Assembly: GCA_933207985.1 (NCBI GenBank)
Contig: OW240912.1
Span: forward strand, 363,767,424-363,831,423
DNA: 64,000 bases
Reading direction: 5' to 3'
Source: Pelobates cultripes
Lineage: Eukaryota; Chordata; Amphibia; Anura; Pelobatidae
In this document: piece by piece, positions 1 to 11,964 of the stretch
Position numbering within the stretch: the first letter of the stretch is position 1
Layout of the letters: every line of letters starts with the position of its first letter
Notes under the pieces: generated by a model
The model's input: only the letters and a program-made list of their open reading frames with translations
Databases searched by the model: none
What the model was told of the DNA's origin: nothing
Position numbers and translations under genes: made by a program

Positions 1-1119
1 TTGTGATTGGACAGCCTCAGAATGTCTGAGCTGGAGGATAAACAGAGGGCTTGCAAAGGCTGCAGACAAGAGAACTGCACGCTGTTTTTAGATATAAACA
101 TAGAAACATACAAAATTAAGCCTTGTGCTCAAACTCCCACTACTCCCATGTGACAGCAATGAACATAGTACACATCAGCCCTGATAAATACAATAAAAGC
201 CAAAGAAAAAGTTACTTGCGCACTATCTCAAATCCCAATGCATATTTAAATAACTGAAGGTTCCTCAGTATCACTCCAATGGTCATTCAATTGTGAGTAA
301 TTAATGTAGTAAGTAAAATAGCCATCTACTAATTTTGCCATAGACTGTAAATCATTACGCGAGATGTTTTGAACCGCATAACTGTATACCCCATCTTAAA
401 TTCTAAATACAAATGCTGGATATCTAGGAATCACTGTGGGTGAAAAGGACGAAACTTGCAGCTCACAGTAGATGAGAAGAGCGAGACAGATATAACCCTA
501 ACAGCAAAGAAAAGAGGTTTTATTCACTAAATACGGAAGTAAAATGTAGTTAACTGATAATTGTGTTTCGGATTGTAACCATAAAATGCTGAATGATGAA
601 ATTACTAACTTAAATTTCATTCCATATCAGCTACTTTTGTCCTAAATTCTTAAATTTGATTGTTAACTGGAATGTTCTGAAGTTTACTAGTATTAATTGT
701 GAACATGCCTTTTACATTTTTCTACCTGAAACATTATTAACTGTGATTTTTTAGCTGTGAAATAATAACAGGCGAAGTCATACTGTGATGTCATAAATGT
801 AGCTACTGCTATAACTACTCTAACATTCCATTTCCTCCCATATGTACAGAAGGCTCTTACAGCAAGACACCTCTATACTTGTTTCTGAAACCATCTCACT
901 GGATGGACCTTAAAACGTGAAGTTTGAAAACCCTCCATCAAAACTTGAACACTGATGGCATATGTCGTGAGACTACTTGTACACCCTTGATCCAATAACC
1001 GGATGAATATCATTTTAAGCTTTGTGAGCGCAGAGATCCATGAATTCTAAATGGTAATCCAGGTATCCTCTAAGAATCTGCCTTTAATCTATTTTCTTTT
1101 TCTCAATTTCCCTCCCTCT
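1..1119. other. Unassigned AT-rich sequence
   Basis: No open reading frame of note, no tandem repeat and no recognisable mobile-element end. It ends in a pyrimidine-rich run just before the minisatellite begins near 1120. I see nothing that supports a gene here. Confidence 0.5.
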
Positions 1120-1574
1120 GTTTGTTAATTTGTTTGGGGAATCTGTCTGTCACTTTAAATGTCTATTTCTCCGTCTGTCAATTTCAGTGTTTTGAGAAAG
1201 CTATCTATGTCTGTCAATTTAAATGTGTGGGGAATCAGTTTGCTTGTCAATTTAAATGTTTGGGGATATATGTCTGTCTGTCACTTCAAATGTTTGGAAA
1301 AAAACTATCTGTCTTTCTGTCTATTTATATGTATGTGAAAATCTGTCTATCTAGGTATCATTTTATTTGTTTGGGGAAAGCTGTATGTCTTTCAATATCA
1401 ATGCCTGTGGAAGTCTGTCAGTCTGTATGTCAATTTCAATATTTGGGATAATCTGTCTGTCAGTTTAAATGTTTGGGGAAATCTATGTATCTGTCTGTAA
1501 TTTTAAACATTTGGGGCAAATCTGCCTGTGTCGCTGTCAATTTCAGTATTTGGGGTAATTTGTCTGTCTCTCAG
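1120..1574. repeat. Minisatellite block 1 (CTGTCTGTCAATTTAAATG core)
   Basis: Tandem units of about 30 bp with the pattern GGGGAAATCTGTCTGTCAAT followed by TTAAATGTTT. Units vary by adding or losing CTGT steps. Because the basic unit is divisible by three and lacks stops, it gives false open frames with LSVNLNVWGN-like repeats. Same array as the blocks at 2382, 3665, 4591, 8685, 9752 and 15081; they are one array split by insertions. Confidence 0.9.
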
Positions 1575-2381
1575 TGTTACAAGCTACCGGTTGGTTTGCT
1601 TGGAGAGTAACTCAGTTGCAGTGTAACGGCAACCCCTTGCAGACATGACCTTCTCAGGTGCCTGAGAGTGATACAGGAACCTGGGAGATCTATGAGGATA
1701 TGGGTGCCTTTATTTACAGAGGAAGTGAGGAAGACAGACAGGAGCAGACAGGATGATGTTTCAGGCGATCGGATGGTCAGGGCCGGCATGAAAAGGAACG
1801 AGGTCAAGAGTCAAGCCGAAGGTCAGAAGCCAGGAAATTCTCAAATAAGTAGCAGGGTTCCAGAGGCCAAAGGTCGGGGGCAAGAAGCATGGTCAGGGTC
1901 AAAGCCAAAGTACAGAAGCTACCAGTACCAGGATATCCATGAATAGGAAGCAGAATGCCCGAGGCCACAGGTCAGAGACAAAAAGCGTGTTCAGTTTCAA
2001 AGCCAAAGGTCAGAAGCTGAGAATATTTTTTTGGGAATCAAGAACCAGGGAACAGTATCAGTAACCAGGAATCAAAATCAGGAACCAGCCCCCACCTCCC
2101 TGTAGCTGAAACCCCCAGTAGCTATAAAGAAGAAGCAGGGACCTGGCAACATCTTGGTCTTCCAACCTGCTCCTTCATCCTGAGTGGCTCCACACGCTGT
2201 GAGGGTGTCCACATTGCAGCCTTCACGTGGGGAGTGTAGTGGCGCCTTCACGGGGCCAGAGTCGATGGAGAATGCTGAACCAGATCATGGGAGCACCACC
2301 AGAGTCGCAGCCCCTCGAGGACCCACTCCAATGTCAATGTGGGCATGCTGGAGCAGGTAAATGAAGGCGGGCACAGTGACA
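1575..2381 (-). mobile_element. Solo LTR, family B, copy 1
   Basis: An 807-bp block inside the minisatellite. Read on the minus strand it starts TGTCACTGTG and ends GCTTGTAACA, the TG...CA ends of an LTR. An AATAAA-like signal lies near the end that would be R/U5 (plus-strand CTTTATTTACAG near 1710). The flanks are CTCAG on the left and CTCAA on the right, a 5-bp duplication with one mismatch. A related block lies at 3840-4590 with the same flanks. No internal coding region is attached, so this is a solo LTR. The retrovirus-like family is not identified. Confidence 0.7.
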
Positions 2382-2478
2382 CTCAATTTGTCACTTTCAA
2401 TGTTTGGGGAAATCTTGATGTCAATTTAAATGTTTTGGAAAATCTATCTGTCAATGTATATAAATGTGAAAATCTGTC
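2382..2478. repeat. Minisatellite block 2
   Basis: About three units of the 30-bp array between two LTR insertions; it ends in CTGTC, half of the duplication flanking the next LTR. Confidence 0.85.
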
Positions 2479-3664
2479 TGTGAGGGACCGCCTGGCACCC
2501 CGACCGGGTTCCTCCGCCAATCGATGCTCCTAGTGCTCACCGAGGACTCCAAGCACTCCACCAGACACCATCAGCACCGTAGACCCCACAAACCGCTGCA
2601 GCTTGGTTGGGGTCTCGCCGTCCTCCACCCACCCTGGACCCAAGACCAGGATCCAGCTTCCAGTGGGTGAACCTCTCCTACTCCAGAGAGTATAGCAGGA
2701 ACAGCTCTTATAAGAGCTAGTGATTATAATCCAAGGGAGTATAATGAGTAGAGCAATCCCCAGAGTGACTATAGCTGTCCCCCCCCCACACATGAGACGA
2801 GGCTCAATGTTGAGGGTGAAGAGGAACTGATTTTATTGGTGCCACACTTGGCCTTTTATGACAATCCCCATGCAAGGTAGCAGGAATGTGGATCTGCACT
2901 CAAACCCTTTTGAAATGTATCCGGGGGCACCAGACCAGTCCCAGTACCAGGAACCAAGTATTTGATGAGGAAAAACAGAAGAGAAGTCCAGGCACTCTCA
3001 GGATACAAAAAGGCAAATATATTGAACCCACTGCAATGTTTCGACCTACACGGTCTTTGTCAAGCTTGACAAAGACGGTGTAGTTCAAAACATTGCAGTG
3101 GGTTCAATAAATTTGCCTTTTTGTATCCTGAGAGTGCCTGGACTTCTCTTCTATTAATCCCCATGCAAGGGGCACTCCCACATGGACCTTGTGGGGAACT
3201 CCGTTACAAAGTCAAAGACCAATAATAACAGTGTTACAATGCATGACACTCCCATATACAATACAATAAGCATTCCACTTTACTTAGGAGATAATTGAGT
3301 CAAGCACTATACCAAACTCAATTATCTCCAAACACAAAAAACACACATTTTTACAAACCCCCCAAAATACCTTAAAACACATAAAATCCCCACATCCCCT
3401 GATAGCCCTGATCTGGGTTACCGCGAAGTCTTCATGTTGAAAATAGTTCCAGGGCATTTGCATCTAAGTCCCTCTGAAGTCTATTCGCGGTTTTGGTCCA
3501 TGGGAACACCTGCCAGGAAGCTAGTGTTCGGTTCTATGGAAAGTGCCAAACCAGGGGGAATAAAATATGGGTCTTTACAGTCGTTAACTTGGCCCGTAGT
3601 CTTTTGGCAAGAGGCTGGCCAGCAGGCCCCTCCAAGCACCCGTGTTGAGGTTCAGTTCGTCACA
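2479..3664 (-). mobile_element. Solo LTR, family A, copy 1
   Basis: TG...CA-bounded block of 1,186 bp flanked on both sides by CTGTC (2474-2478 and 3665-3669). Its plus-strand start (GCCTGGCACCCCGACCGG, then GATGCTCCTAG and GAGGACTCCAAGCACT) is the reverse complement of the end of the LTR at 11970-15075, which proves family and orientation. Its far end matches the start of that LTR (GCCTGCTGGCCAGCCTC on the minus strand). It carries a secondary insertion at 2878-3155. No gag or pol sequence is attached. Confidence 0.8.
2878..3155. mobile_element. 278-bp foldback insertion with 15-bp target duplication
   Basis: Flanked by a perfect direct repeat AATCCCCATGCAAGG (2863-2877 and 3156-3170). The inner 176 bp (2977-3152) form a palindrome with 88-bp arms meeting at the HindIII site AAGCTT (centre 3064/3065) and only about five mismatches. 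Each arm holds CTTGACAAAGAC followed by a GTCGAAAC-like box, a signature found at several other points in the window. The left 99 bp are single copy. A long duplication plus a head-to-head inverted copy is typical of Penelope-like insertions, but there is no protein evidence here, so the class is inferred. Confidence 0.65.
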
Positions 3665-3839
3665 CTGTCTATCTACGTATCATTTTATATGTTACATTTA
3701 TATATGTATATAAGTTATAGTTATATATGTATATGTATATGTGTGACAATGTATCTGTCTGTCATTTTAAACGTTTTGGGAAAATCTGCCTGTGCCTCTG
3801 TCAATTTAAATATTTTGAGGTAATTTATCTGTCTCTCAG
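3665..3839. repeat. Minisatellite block 3 with AT-rich stretch
   Basis: Degenerate 30-bp units with a TATATG-rich insertion near 3688-3740. Ends in CTCTCAG, the left flank of the next LTR. Confidence 0.8.
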
Positions 3840-4590
3840 TGTGACAAGCTACCAGTTGGTTTGCTTGGAGAGAAACTCAGTTGCAGTGGAACGGCAACCC
3901 CTTGCAGACAGGACCTTCCCAGTTGCCTGAGACTTAGACGAGAACCATGAGCGCACGGGTGCCTTTATTTAAAGAGAAAGAGATGAAGCCAGAAAGGAGC
4001 AGACAGGAAGCTGTGTCAGGCGGTCTGACGGTAAAGGCTGGCAGCAAAGGAGCGAGGTCAAGAATCAAGCCGTAGGTCAGAAGCCAGGAAATTCACAAAT
4101 AGGTAGCAGGGTTCCAGAGGCCAAAGGTTGGAGGCAAGAAGCATGGTCAGGGTCAATGCCTAAGTACAAAAGCTGAGAAGTTTTACCAGGAATCATGAAC
4201 CAGAAATCAAGGACCAGGACCAGAAACCAGGATGCTAGGAGACAGAAGCAAGCACCACAACTACCAAGTATTGACCAAGTGCAGTGCATGGAAGTTATAG
4301 TGAGAGCTAGATCATGTGACCAGCTCCTCCCTCCCTGTAGGTGAAGCCCTTAGTAACTGTAAGGGGTTGCATAGAGGCTCTACCCATCTATCCCAAGCGG
4401 TTCCACACACCGTGCGGGCTTCCACGTGGCCACCATCTTGCCACAGTGGCACCATCACAGAGCTTGGTATCAATGGAGAACACCAGACAAGACCGTGATG
4501 AGTATTGCCGGAATGGTAGCCTCTTGAGCATCAGCTACCAGAACACCAAGGGCTCGCTGGAGCAGGTAAGTGGAGGCTGGCACTGTGACA
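3840..4590 (-). mobile_element. Solo LTR, family B, copy 2
   Basis: A 751-bp relative of the block at 1575-2381 (shared GTTTGCTTGGAGAG, GGCAACCCCTTGCAGACA and many further stretches). It has TG...CA ends on the minus strand and the same CTCAG/CTCAA flanks. An AATAAA signal is visible on the minus strand near 3962-3970. Since both copies share flanking minisatellite context, copy 2 could come either from an independent insertion or from expansion of an array segment that already held copy 1. Confidence 0.7.
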
Positions 4591-5599
4591 CTCAATCTGT
4601 CAATTTAAATGTTAGGGGAAATCTGTCTGTCAATTTATTTAAGTGTTTGGGGAAATCCAATGTCTATTGGTATTTTTAATATTTGTGGAAAATCTGAATG
4701 TCTGTCAAATTAAATGTTTAAGGATATCTGTGTGCCTGTAAATTAAAATCTTTGGGTAAATCTGTCAATCTGTCTTTCCATCTGGGGAAATTGTTCTGTC
4801 TTTCTATCAGTTTAAATGTTTGGGGGAATCTGTCTTTTTGTCAGTCAATTTAAATGTTTTGGGTAATCTGTCTGTCTGTTAGTTTGCCTGTCTGTCTATT
4901 TAAAAGTATGGAAAAATCTGTCTGTCTATTAGTATAAATGTAGGGGGCATTTGCCTCTCTCTGTCAATTTGAATATTTGTGGTAATCTGTCTGTCTGTCT
5001 GTTAATCTGTCTGTCTAATTAAATGTTTGGGGAAATATATCAGTCTGTCAATGTAAATGTTTAGTGAAATCTGTCTGTCAACTTAAATGTTTGGGGAAAT
5101 CTGACTATCAGTTTAATTGTTTGGGGAAATATTTCTGTCTATAAGTTTACATGTATGTGGACATCTGCCAGTCAATTTAAATGTTTGGGGGAAAAATGTC
5201 TGTCTGTTTAAATGTTTAGGGAAATCTATCTGTCATTTTAAATGTTTGGGGAAATCTATGTGTCTCTCAATCTGTCTATTTAAATGTTTGGGGAAATATA
5301 TCTTCCAATGTGTCAGTTTAAAATGTTGGGGTGATCTGTCTGTCAGTCTGTCAATTTGAATATTTGGGAAAACCTATCAGTGTATTTAAATGCTTGGGGA
5401 AATCTACCTGTCTGTCTGTCAATTTAAATGTTTGGGGAACTGTATCTGTCAGTTTAAATATGGGGAAATCTGCGTCTCTATCTCTGTCAATTTTAATGTT
5501 TGGGGTAATCTTTCTGTCTGTCACACTGTCTGTCAATTTAAAAGTTTTGGGGAAATATGTCTGTCTGTCTGTCAATTTAAATGTATGGGGGAATCTTCT
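4591..5599. repeat. Minisatellite block 4
   Basis: About 1 kb of well preserved 30-38 bp units; the length differences come mostly from extra CTGT steps. It produces frames of up to about 165 codons on the plus strand that are repeat translations, not genes. Confidence 0.9.
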
Positions 5600-7365
5600 T
5601 GTGACAAACTCCCCTTTTCAAGTGAGTTTTCCACGAGTTCCTGGAGAAGCCTGCTTGCCAGCCTCCTGCCCACAGACTATGGACCTTGTGAAATGTGATA
5701 TAAAAGTCTCCGTCCATGTATTTGGATTATATGGTTCGAGAACCAAACAGCTGCACAAGCCGGAGACCACCCTGGACCTTGTTAAGCCTAATTGCTACTT
5801 TGTAACAATTTCCACCTCAGTGTTCTAAGTGTTCGACTGGGTGGCCCCAATTCCTATGGACGACCACGAGGTGGCCTCCATCTTGTTCGCATGAATGAAG
5901 GCAGTGGTGTTTGATTGTTGAGTTCATGGAACTATTTTCGGATACGGAAACTCCTGAACACCACTGAACTTCCATGATCACCTGCGTTTGGTTTAACAAC
6001 ACTTAGAAAAGACACTGTTCAGTGGAAATGTTCCCACGAACAAGGGGAACAAGCTCCAGGTTAAGACTATCGGCTACATTCATTGGTTTGTTCATTTTTA
6101 AACTACCGAAATAGACTGACCGCAAGCCCTGATTCTCTGGAACTGTTTTGGGCATGAGGCCATGCATGCAGTCAGTCAAACAAATGACTTCCAGGAAATT
6201 CCTGAACCCGTGATCTGATCTGGGTGATGTTTGGATATGTTAAAATGGAGAAATAAAGTAAACAGAGTGCAGGTCAGGAGTCCGGATACAAGTCAAGGGC
6301 TCATGAGCTGCACCACTGTAACCACCTAATAGGGAGCTCCAATGAGGGGGTAACCCTCCAAAATATGTAGGTAATAGGAGTAGGTGATGTGTAGAGTCCC
6401 ACAAGAGGAAGCCAACATCAGGAGAGCTCCACTGTATAGGAAATGAGGAAGGGAGGCCCTACCTTTAATCAATCTAAGGATAAAAAGGGATATGCAAACA
6501 AAAAGTATAACTTGAAAAAAAGGGAGATCTACTAAACGGTGCCCAGGGGATCAATTGTCTGGAGTACTAGCTAGCATCTAAGTTCCAGTTCCCCTAGTGT
6601 CCAACTGACAGGAAGGTAGTGTAAACAAGGTTAGGGAGAGAGAAGAGGCACAGGGTCCCCAGAGAACCGGGTGATCAGGTCTAAACACAGATGAAATGCC
6701 TCACACAAAAAATAAATAATGAAATAAATCTCTCAATTCACCCAAAAAGTTACCTCGACACCGTGGTCTGACCACTTGTGTCTACTTGAACCAACTCTCC
6801 CTACTAAAGTTATAAATAAATAAATAAACACCTTAAAATCAATAACCATAGAGGTAACAAAAATAAAAAAGTGCTACCAAGTGCAGAGATTAAAGAAAAA
6901 GAAAGCGTGTTCAAAACGCCATCATCAGGAGCCTGTGTTTGGATATGTTGTTCACCCAGATCAGGGCTATCAGGGGGTGTAACTGTGGGTTTTTTATGTA
7001 TTTTTAGGGTACTTTTGGGGTGTTTGGGAAAAAGTATGTTTTTTCTTTGCTTGGAGATAATTGGATTAGATTAGTACAGTTCCTGATCCAATTATCTCCC
7101 AGGCCCAGAGGAGGGATTATCTGATTATGTATGGGAGTGTCCTGGATCTGAGAGCCAATATAATTGTGTATTTGTTTCTACTGTGGTTTACTCTCAGGTC
7201 CAGGGAGGAGTGCCACATGGGGACATGCATATAAGGCAAGTTGTGGCTGCGATTAAAGCAGTTTATACTCCCAGAACTATGTGTCGTCTGGTTACTGGGA
7301 GGGGAAAAGGCTATTCTTTAATCACTGTTCCAGTGTGGATGATTCAATGGGGAAAGTCCTTGTAA
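5600..7365 (+). mobile_element. LTR, family A, diverged copy 2 (incomplete)
   Basis: Starts TGTGACAAAC and shares GGAGAAGCCTG, TTGCCAGCCTCCTGCC and GACTATGG with the LTR at 11970. Further on it shares the pair of short inverted stretches around GTTCACCCAGATC (6950-6967) and ATGTGTCGTCTGGTTACTGG (7277 onward). The right end is not clean; it runs into a GC-rich sequence at about 7366. It is interrupted by the 694-bp insertion at 6242-6935. No coding region is attached. Confidence 0.6.
6242..6935. mobile_element. 694-bp insertion with 14-bp target duplication
   Basis: The 14-bp TGTTTGGATATGTT occurs at 6228-6241 and again at 6936-6949. In the related LTR at 14525-14535 the equivalent site is single copy, so the segment between is an insertion. 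It has no long open frame. Its right end on the minus strand reads CCTGATGATGGCG then GAACACGC, resembling the signature seen in the other short insertions. A Penelope-like or other target-primed element is likely; the family is not proven. Confidence 0.6.
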
Positions 7366-7671
7366 GGACTAGAGCTGCCAGGACTGTGTGCCATTCAGTG
7401 CCTGGGGGTGTCTAGAGCGAGTTCCCCATTCGGCTCCAGGAGGGAGCGGTTCCAGGACTAGAGCTCCCAGGACTGACTGAGGAGTCCCCCTGCTGCCAAT
7501 CTGACCCTCTTGGGCCATGTCATCGCAAGGTCCTTGCGAGGACCTCACGATCACATGGATGGAATAGCCGTCCATAGCAGTGCCAGCAGGGGGAGTGCCT
7601 GGAATGACAGGTAGTCCCCCTGCTGCCTGTAATAAATGAAAATAAAGGTTAAAAACAGTTTTAAATAAAAT

Positions 7672-7720
7672 AATATATACTTAGATCATATATATATATA
7701 TATATATGATCTAAGTATAT

Positions 7721-7759
<39 letters not shown>

Positions 7760-7793
7760 TTTACATACATACACTAAGTGTATTTTAATATTA

Positions 7794-7831
<38 letters not shown>

Positions 7832-7963
7832 ATATATATCTTGATAAAGACCCTTAGGTCAAAACGTTGATCCATATTGGCAACATTTAAATCCATTTTT
7901 TCACTTTGAAAATCCACTGAGCGCTCTCACACTTATTATTTCGTTCTAAGTGTATTTTGATAT

Positions 7964-8018
<55 letters not shown>

Positions 8019-8193
8019 CATTAATATCAAAATATACGTAAAATGGTATTAATTAAATATATATATATATAAGTATAATTATATATATATATATATATAT
8101 AATATAAAATAAATATCTAAATACGTTAAAAATGAAAAATTATTTTAAAAAAATCAAAATATATATATGTGTAATTTCGTTCTAAGTGTATTT

Positions 8194-8235
<42 letters not shown>

Positions 8236-8258
8236 ATATCAAAATACACTTAGAACGA

Positions 8259-8294
<36 letters not shown>

Positions 8295-8339
8295 CTTTAT
8301 ATATATACCTATATATAAATAAAAATATTTAAAAACAAA

Positions 8340-8378
<39 letters not shown>

Positions 8379-8400
8379 CGTATATATTTTAATTCTGTGT
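7672..8400. repeat. (AT)n-rich simple repeats with inverted copies
   Basis: Many runs of TATATATA separated by short unique pieces such as TTCGTTCTAAGTGTATTTTG, which recurs in both orientations (7942, 8166, 8235). The inverted copies make the stretch highly foldback. Confidence 0.85.
7848..7945 (+). mobile_element. Short Penelope-like end fragment (signature locus)
   Basis: Non-AT island in the AT repeat: CTTGATAAAGACC, a 4-base loop, GGTCAAAACGTTG, then a unique tail. The GACC/GGTC stem between a TGANAAAG box and a AAAC box is the same arrangement seen at 3065-3095 and 38732-38765. Function unknown; assignment to Penelope-like elements is by analogy. Confidence 0.35.
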
Positions 8401-8684
8401 ATATATTTATTTAATATTTTTACATAATCAAGTCATTTTATTAATTACAATTTGTGGGACCTGCCTGATAGCCCAGGCAGAAAGCCCAGAGAATTTAATT
8501 TGCTAGCACTATACTTAACCCTGTAACTTTACAAGACACCATAAAACCTGTACGTGGGGGGTACTGTGTAGTTTTTTGCATTTTTCACACACAAACTTTC
8601 CATTAGGCAGGCCAGGGGCAGAGCCAACACAAGCCAAACACAGCCCTGGCCAATCAGCATCTCCTCATAGAGATAAATTGAATC

Positions 8685-9261
8685 AATTAATCTGTCAGTT
8701 TAAATGTTTGGAAAAATGTCTATCTGTCTCTCTGTCACTTTAAATATTAGGGATAATCTGTCTGTCAGCTTGCCTGTCTGTCTGTTTAAATATATGGATA
8801 AATCTCTGTCTGTCAATATAGACGTAGGGGAAATCTGTCTGTCTTTCTCTCAGTTTAAATATTTGGAAATGTATCGATCTGTCTGTCAATTTAAATCTTT
8901 TGGAAATTCTGCCTATTTAATTGCTTGGGGAAATCTAATTGTCTGTCTGTCAATTTAAATGTTTAGGGGAATCTGACTGTCTTTCTGTCAGTTTAAATGT
9001 TTGGAAAAAATCTGCCTTGTCTCTGTCAATTTAAATTTTTTGGGTAGTATGTCTCTCTGTCAACTTGCCTGTCTGTCTATTTAAATGTATGGGTAAATCT
9101 GTTTGTCAATCAGTATAAATGTGGAGGAATCTTTCTGTCTCTCTGTCTTTTTTGGGGACTATATCAGTCTGTCAATCTAAATGTTTAGAGAAACTTGTTT
9201 GTCTATTTACATTTTTTTTTAAATCTCTCTGTCAATTTAAGTGTTTGAATGAATCGGCAAT
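8685..9261. repeat. Minisatellite block 5
   Basis: Same 30-bp-based units, more degenerate than block 4. It resumes after the LTR/AT-rich interruption that began at 5600. Confidence 0.85.
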
Positions 9262-9751
9262 TTAAAGCTCATTGAAGCTATCTGGGTGCAATGTCCTATG
9301 TCCCTTAACCCTACAGTGGTAATTATTGCAGTTTCTTAGAAACTGCAATCATTACCTTGCAGGGCTAACTCCATTTCTAGTAGCTGTCTACCAGGGGACT
9401 TCCGTATGGTTAGGCGACCAAATGATGTCTAAATGACGCTGGACGTCCTCCAGCTGTGCATGAGGACATCCAGAGTCAATCAAATCCCCATAGGAAAGAA
9501 TTGAAACAATGGCTACTTATAAGGAATCTTAATGCGAGCACGGCACTTGATGTGCATGTTCATTAGGTCTCCTTTGCCGGCTGACGTCTGTGGGGGATGT
9601 GTGTGGGCTGAGCCTGACCCAGCAGCGAGGGACATCAGGTAAGTGACTGAAGACGTTTTACACCCTCTGCACTGCAGGAAGGGGGCACGAGGGAGAGGGG
9701 CACTGTAGGGACCTATAGTGCCAGGAAAACATCTTTGTAGTATCCCTTTAA
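9262..9751. mobile_element. TTAA-flanked miniature element inside the minisatellite
   Basis: A 490-bp non-repeat island with TTAA at both edges (9262-9265 and 9748-9751). Its right end ACCTATAGTGCCAGGAAAAC and ATCCCTTTAA is the reverse complement of the start of the element at 41333. An internal palindrome (GCAGTTTCTTAGAAACTGC, 9328-9347) is visible. TTAA duplication fits piggyBac or Kolobok superfamilies; which one cannot be told without the transposase. Confidence 0.65.
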
Positions 9752-11964
9752 ATGTTTGGGAAAATGTCTGTCTGTCTCTCTGTGACTTTAAACATGTGGG
9801 GTAATCTGTCTGTCTGTTAACTTGACTGTCTGTCTCTTTAAATACAAGGGTAAACCTCTGTATGTCAGTAAAAACGTAGGGGAATTCTCTCTATCTTTCT
9901 GTCAGTTTAAATATTTGGGGTTATATCTTCAATCTGTCTGTCTATGTAAATGTTTGGGGAAATATATCAGTCTCTCAATGTAAACGTTCGTCTATTTAAA
10001 CATTTTGGAAAGTCTCTCTCTGTCTGTCCCTATATACATATAGGGAATTCTGTCTGTCAATTTTAATGTTTGGGGAAATCTATCTGCCAGTTTGTCAAAT
10101 TAAATGTTTGGGGAATCTGTCAGGCTGTCAGTCAGTTTAAATGTTTGAGGGAAAATGTGCCTTTCTCTTTATCACTTTTAATATTTGGAGTAGTCTGTCT
10201 GTCAACTTGCCTGTCTATCTATTTAAATAGATGAGTAAATCTGTCTGTATGTCAGTATAAATGTAGGGGAAATATGTTTGTCTTTCTGTCAATTTAAATG
10301 TTTGGGGTAACCTGTCTGTCAATCTGTCAGGTTCTTAAAATATTTGGGGAAATACAATGGTCTGTCTGTGATGTAAAATTTTGGGGGGAATCTATCTTCC
10401 TGTCTTTCAATTTAGGTCTATGAGGAAATCTGTCTGTCGGTTTAAATGTATTGGGAAATGTATCTGTCAGTCAATCTGTTTAGTAAATGTTTCAGAAAAT
10501 CTATCAGTCTAAATATTTGGGAATATGTGTCTGTCAATTTAAAATCTAGGAAAATCTGTCTGTCAATTTCAATGTTTGGAGAAATCTGTCAGTTTGTCTA
10601 TCTATTTAAATGTTTAAGGGAATCTGTCAGTCTGTCTGTCAGTTTAAATGTTTGAGAAAAATCTGCCTGTCTCTTTATCTTTTTAAATATTTGGGGTAAT
10701 CTGTCTGACAACTTGCCTGTCAATATATTTAAATAAATGGGTAAGTTTGTCTGTCTGTCTGTCAGTAAAAATGTAGGGGAAAATTTTCTTTCTGTCAGTT
10801 TAAATAGTTAGGGTAATCTGTCTGTCTGTCTATGCACATGTTTAGGGTAATATATCAGTCTGTTAATGTAAATGTTTAGAGAAACCTGGGAAAATCTATC
10901 TGTATGTCAAATTAAATGTTAGGGGGAAATCTATCAATCTGTCTGGTAATTTAAATGTACGAGCAAACCTGTCTCTCTCTGAATTTCAATTTAAATGTGT
11001 GAAGTAATCTGTCTGTCTATTTAAATGCTTGAGAAAATCTATGTGTCGATTTAAATATTTGGGGAAATCTGTCTGTCAATTTAAATTTTATGGAAATCCA
11101 TATGTCAGTTTGTCTATGTATCTAAATGTTTGTGGATCTCTGTCTGTGTGTCAGTTTAAATGTTGTGGTCTTTATGTCTGTCAATCTGACACTCTCTTTA
11201 AATATTAGGGGAAATATAATGGTCTGTCTGTCATGTTACATTTTTGAGGAACTTCCTGTCTCTCAATTTAAGTGTATGGAGAAATCTGTCTGTCAGTTTA
11301 AATTTAATGGAAAATGTATCCGTCAGTCAATCTGTCTAGTTAAATGTTTTGGACAATCTATCAGTCTAACTATTTGGGAATATCTGTCTGTCTGTCATTT
11401 TATAATACAGGGAAATCTGTCTGTCAATTTCAATGTTTGGGGAAATGTTTCTGTCTGGGGAAATCTGTCTCCTGTCTCTAACTGTAAATGTATGGGGGAA
11501 TCTGTCTGTGAGTTTAAATGTATTGGGAAATCTATCTGTCAGTCAATCAATCTGTCTAGTTAAAATTTTCAGAAAATCTGTCAGTCTGTTTGTGAATATC
11601 TGTCTGTCAATTTAAAATTTAGGCAAATCTGTTGATTTCAATGTTTGGGTAATTCTATTTGTCAGTCTGTCAGTCTATTTAAATGTTAGGGGAAATCTGT
11701 CTGTTTGTCTGTCTATTAAATGTTTGGGAGAATCTGTCTGTCTGTCAAATTCCATGTTTGGGATAATCTCTTTGTCAATCTGTCTGTCACCTGAAATGGT
11801 TGGGGAAATTTGTTTGTCAATCTGTCTGTCACCTGAAATGGTTGGTGAAATTTGTTTGTCAATCTGTCTGTCACCTGAAATGTTTGAGTTTGTCTTGTAG
11901 CCATTCAGTTTAAATGTTTGGGGAAATTATATCTTTCTCTCTCTCTGTTAATTGAAACAGAAAT
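9752..11964. repeat. Minisatellite block 6 (longest)
   Basis: About 2.2 kb of the array. At 11747-11885 a longer unit (TTTGTTTGTCAATCTGTCTG and CACCTGAAATGGTTGG) is repeated three times with almost no change, a recently expanded higher-order unit of about 57 bp. Confidence 0.9.

Larger units (their letters stand above)
7366..8640 (-). mobile_element. Diverged, partial copy of the 2.1-kb TTAA element
   Basis: Matches the two better copies (12061-14178 and 17647-19771) in order: a GC-rich part with CAGCAGGGGGAGTGCC and paired AGTCCCCCTGCTG (7580-7625), a long AT-rich stretch, then GGGACCTGCCTG, AATTTAATTTGCTAGCACT and TAAAACCTGTACGTGGGG (8456-8565). Orientation is that of the copy at 17647. 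The terminal TTAACCCCTT is missing from both ends, so this is a truncated or rearranged copy. Confidence 0.55.

Noticed and set aside
5117..5828. Plus-strand open frames rich in LSVNLNVWGN
   Set aside because: They are translations of the 30-bp minisatellite; the same happens in the other blocks, and phase changes with CTGT steps.
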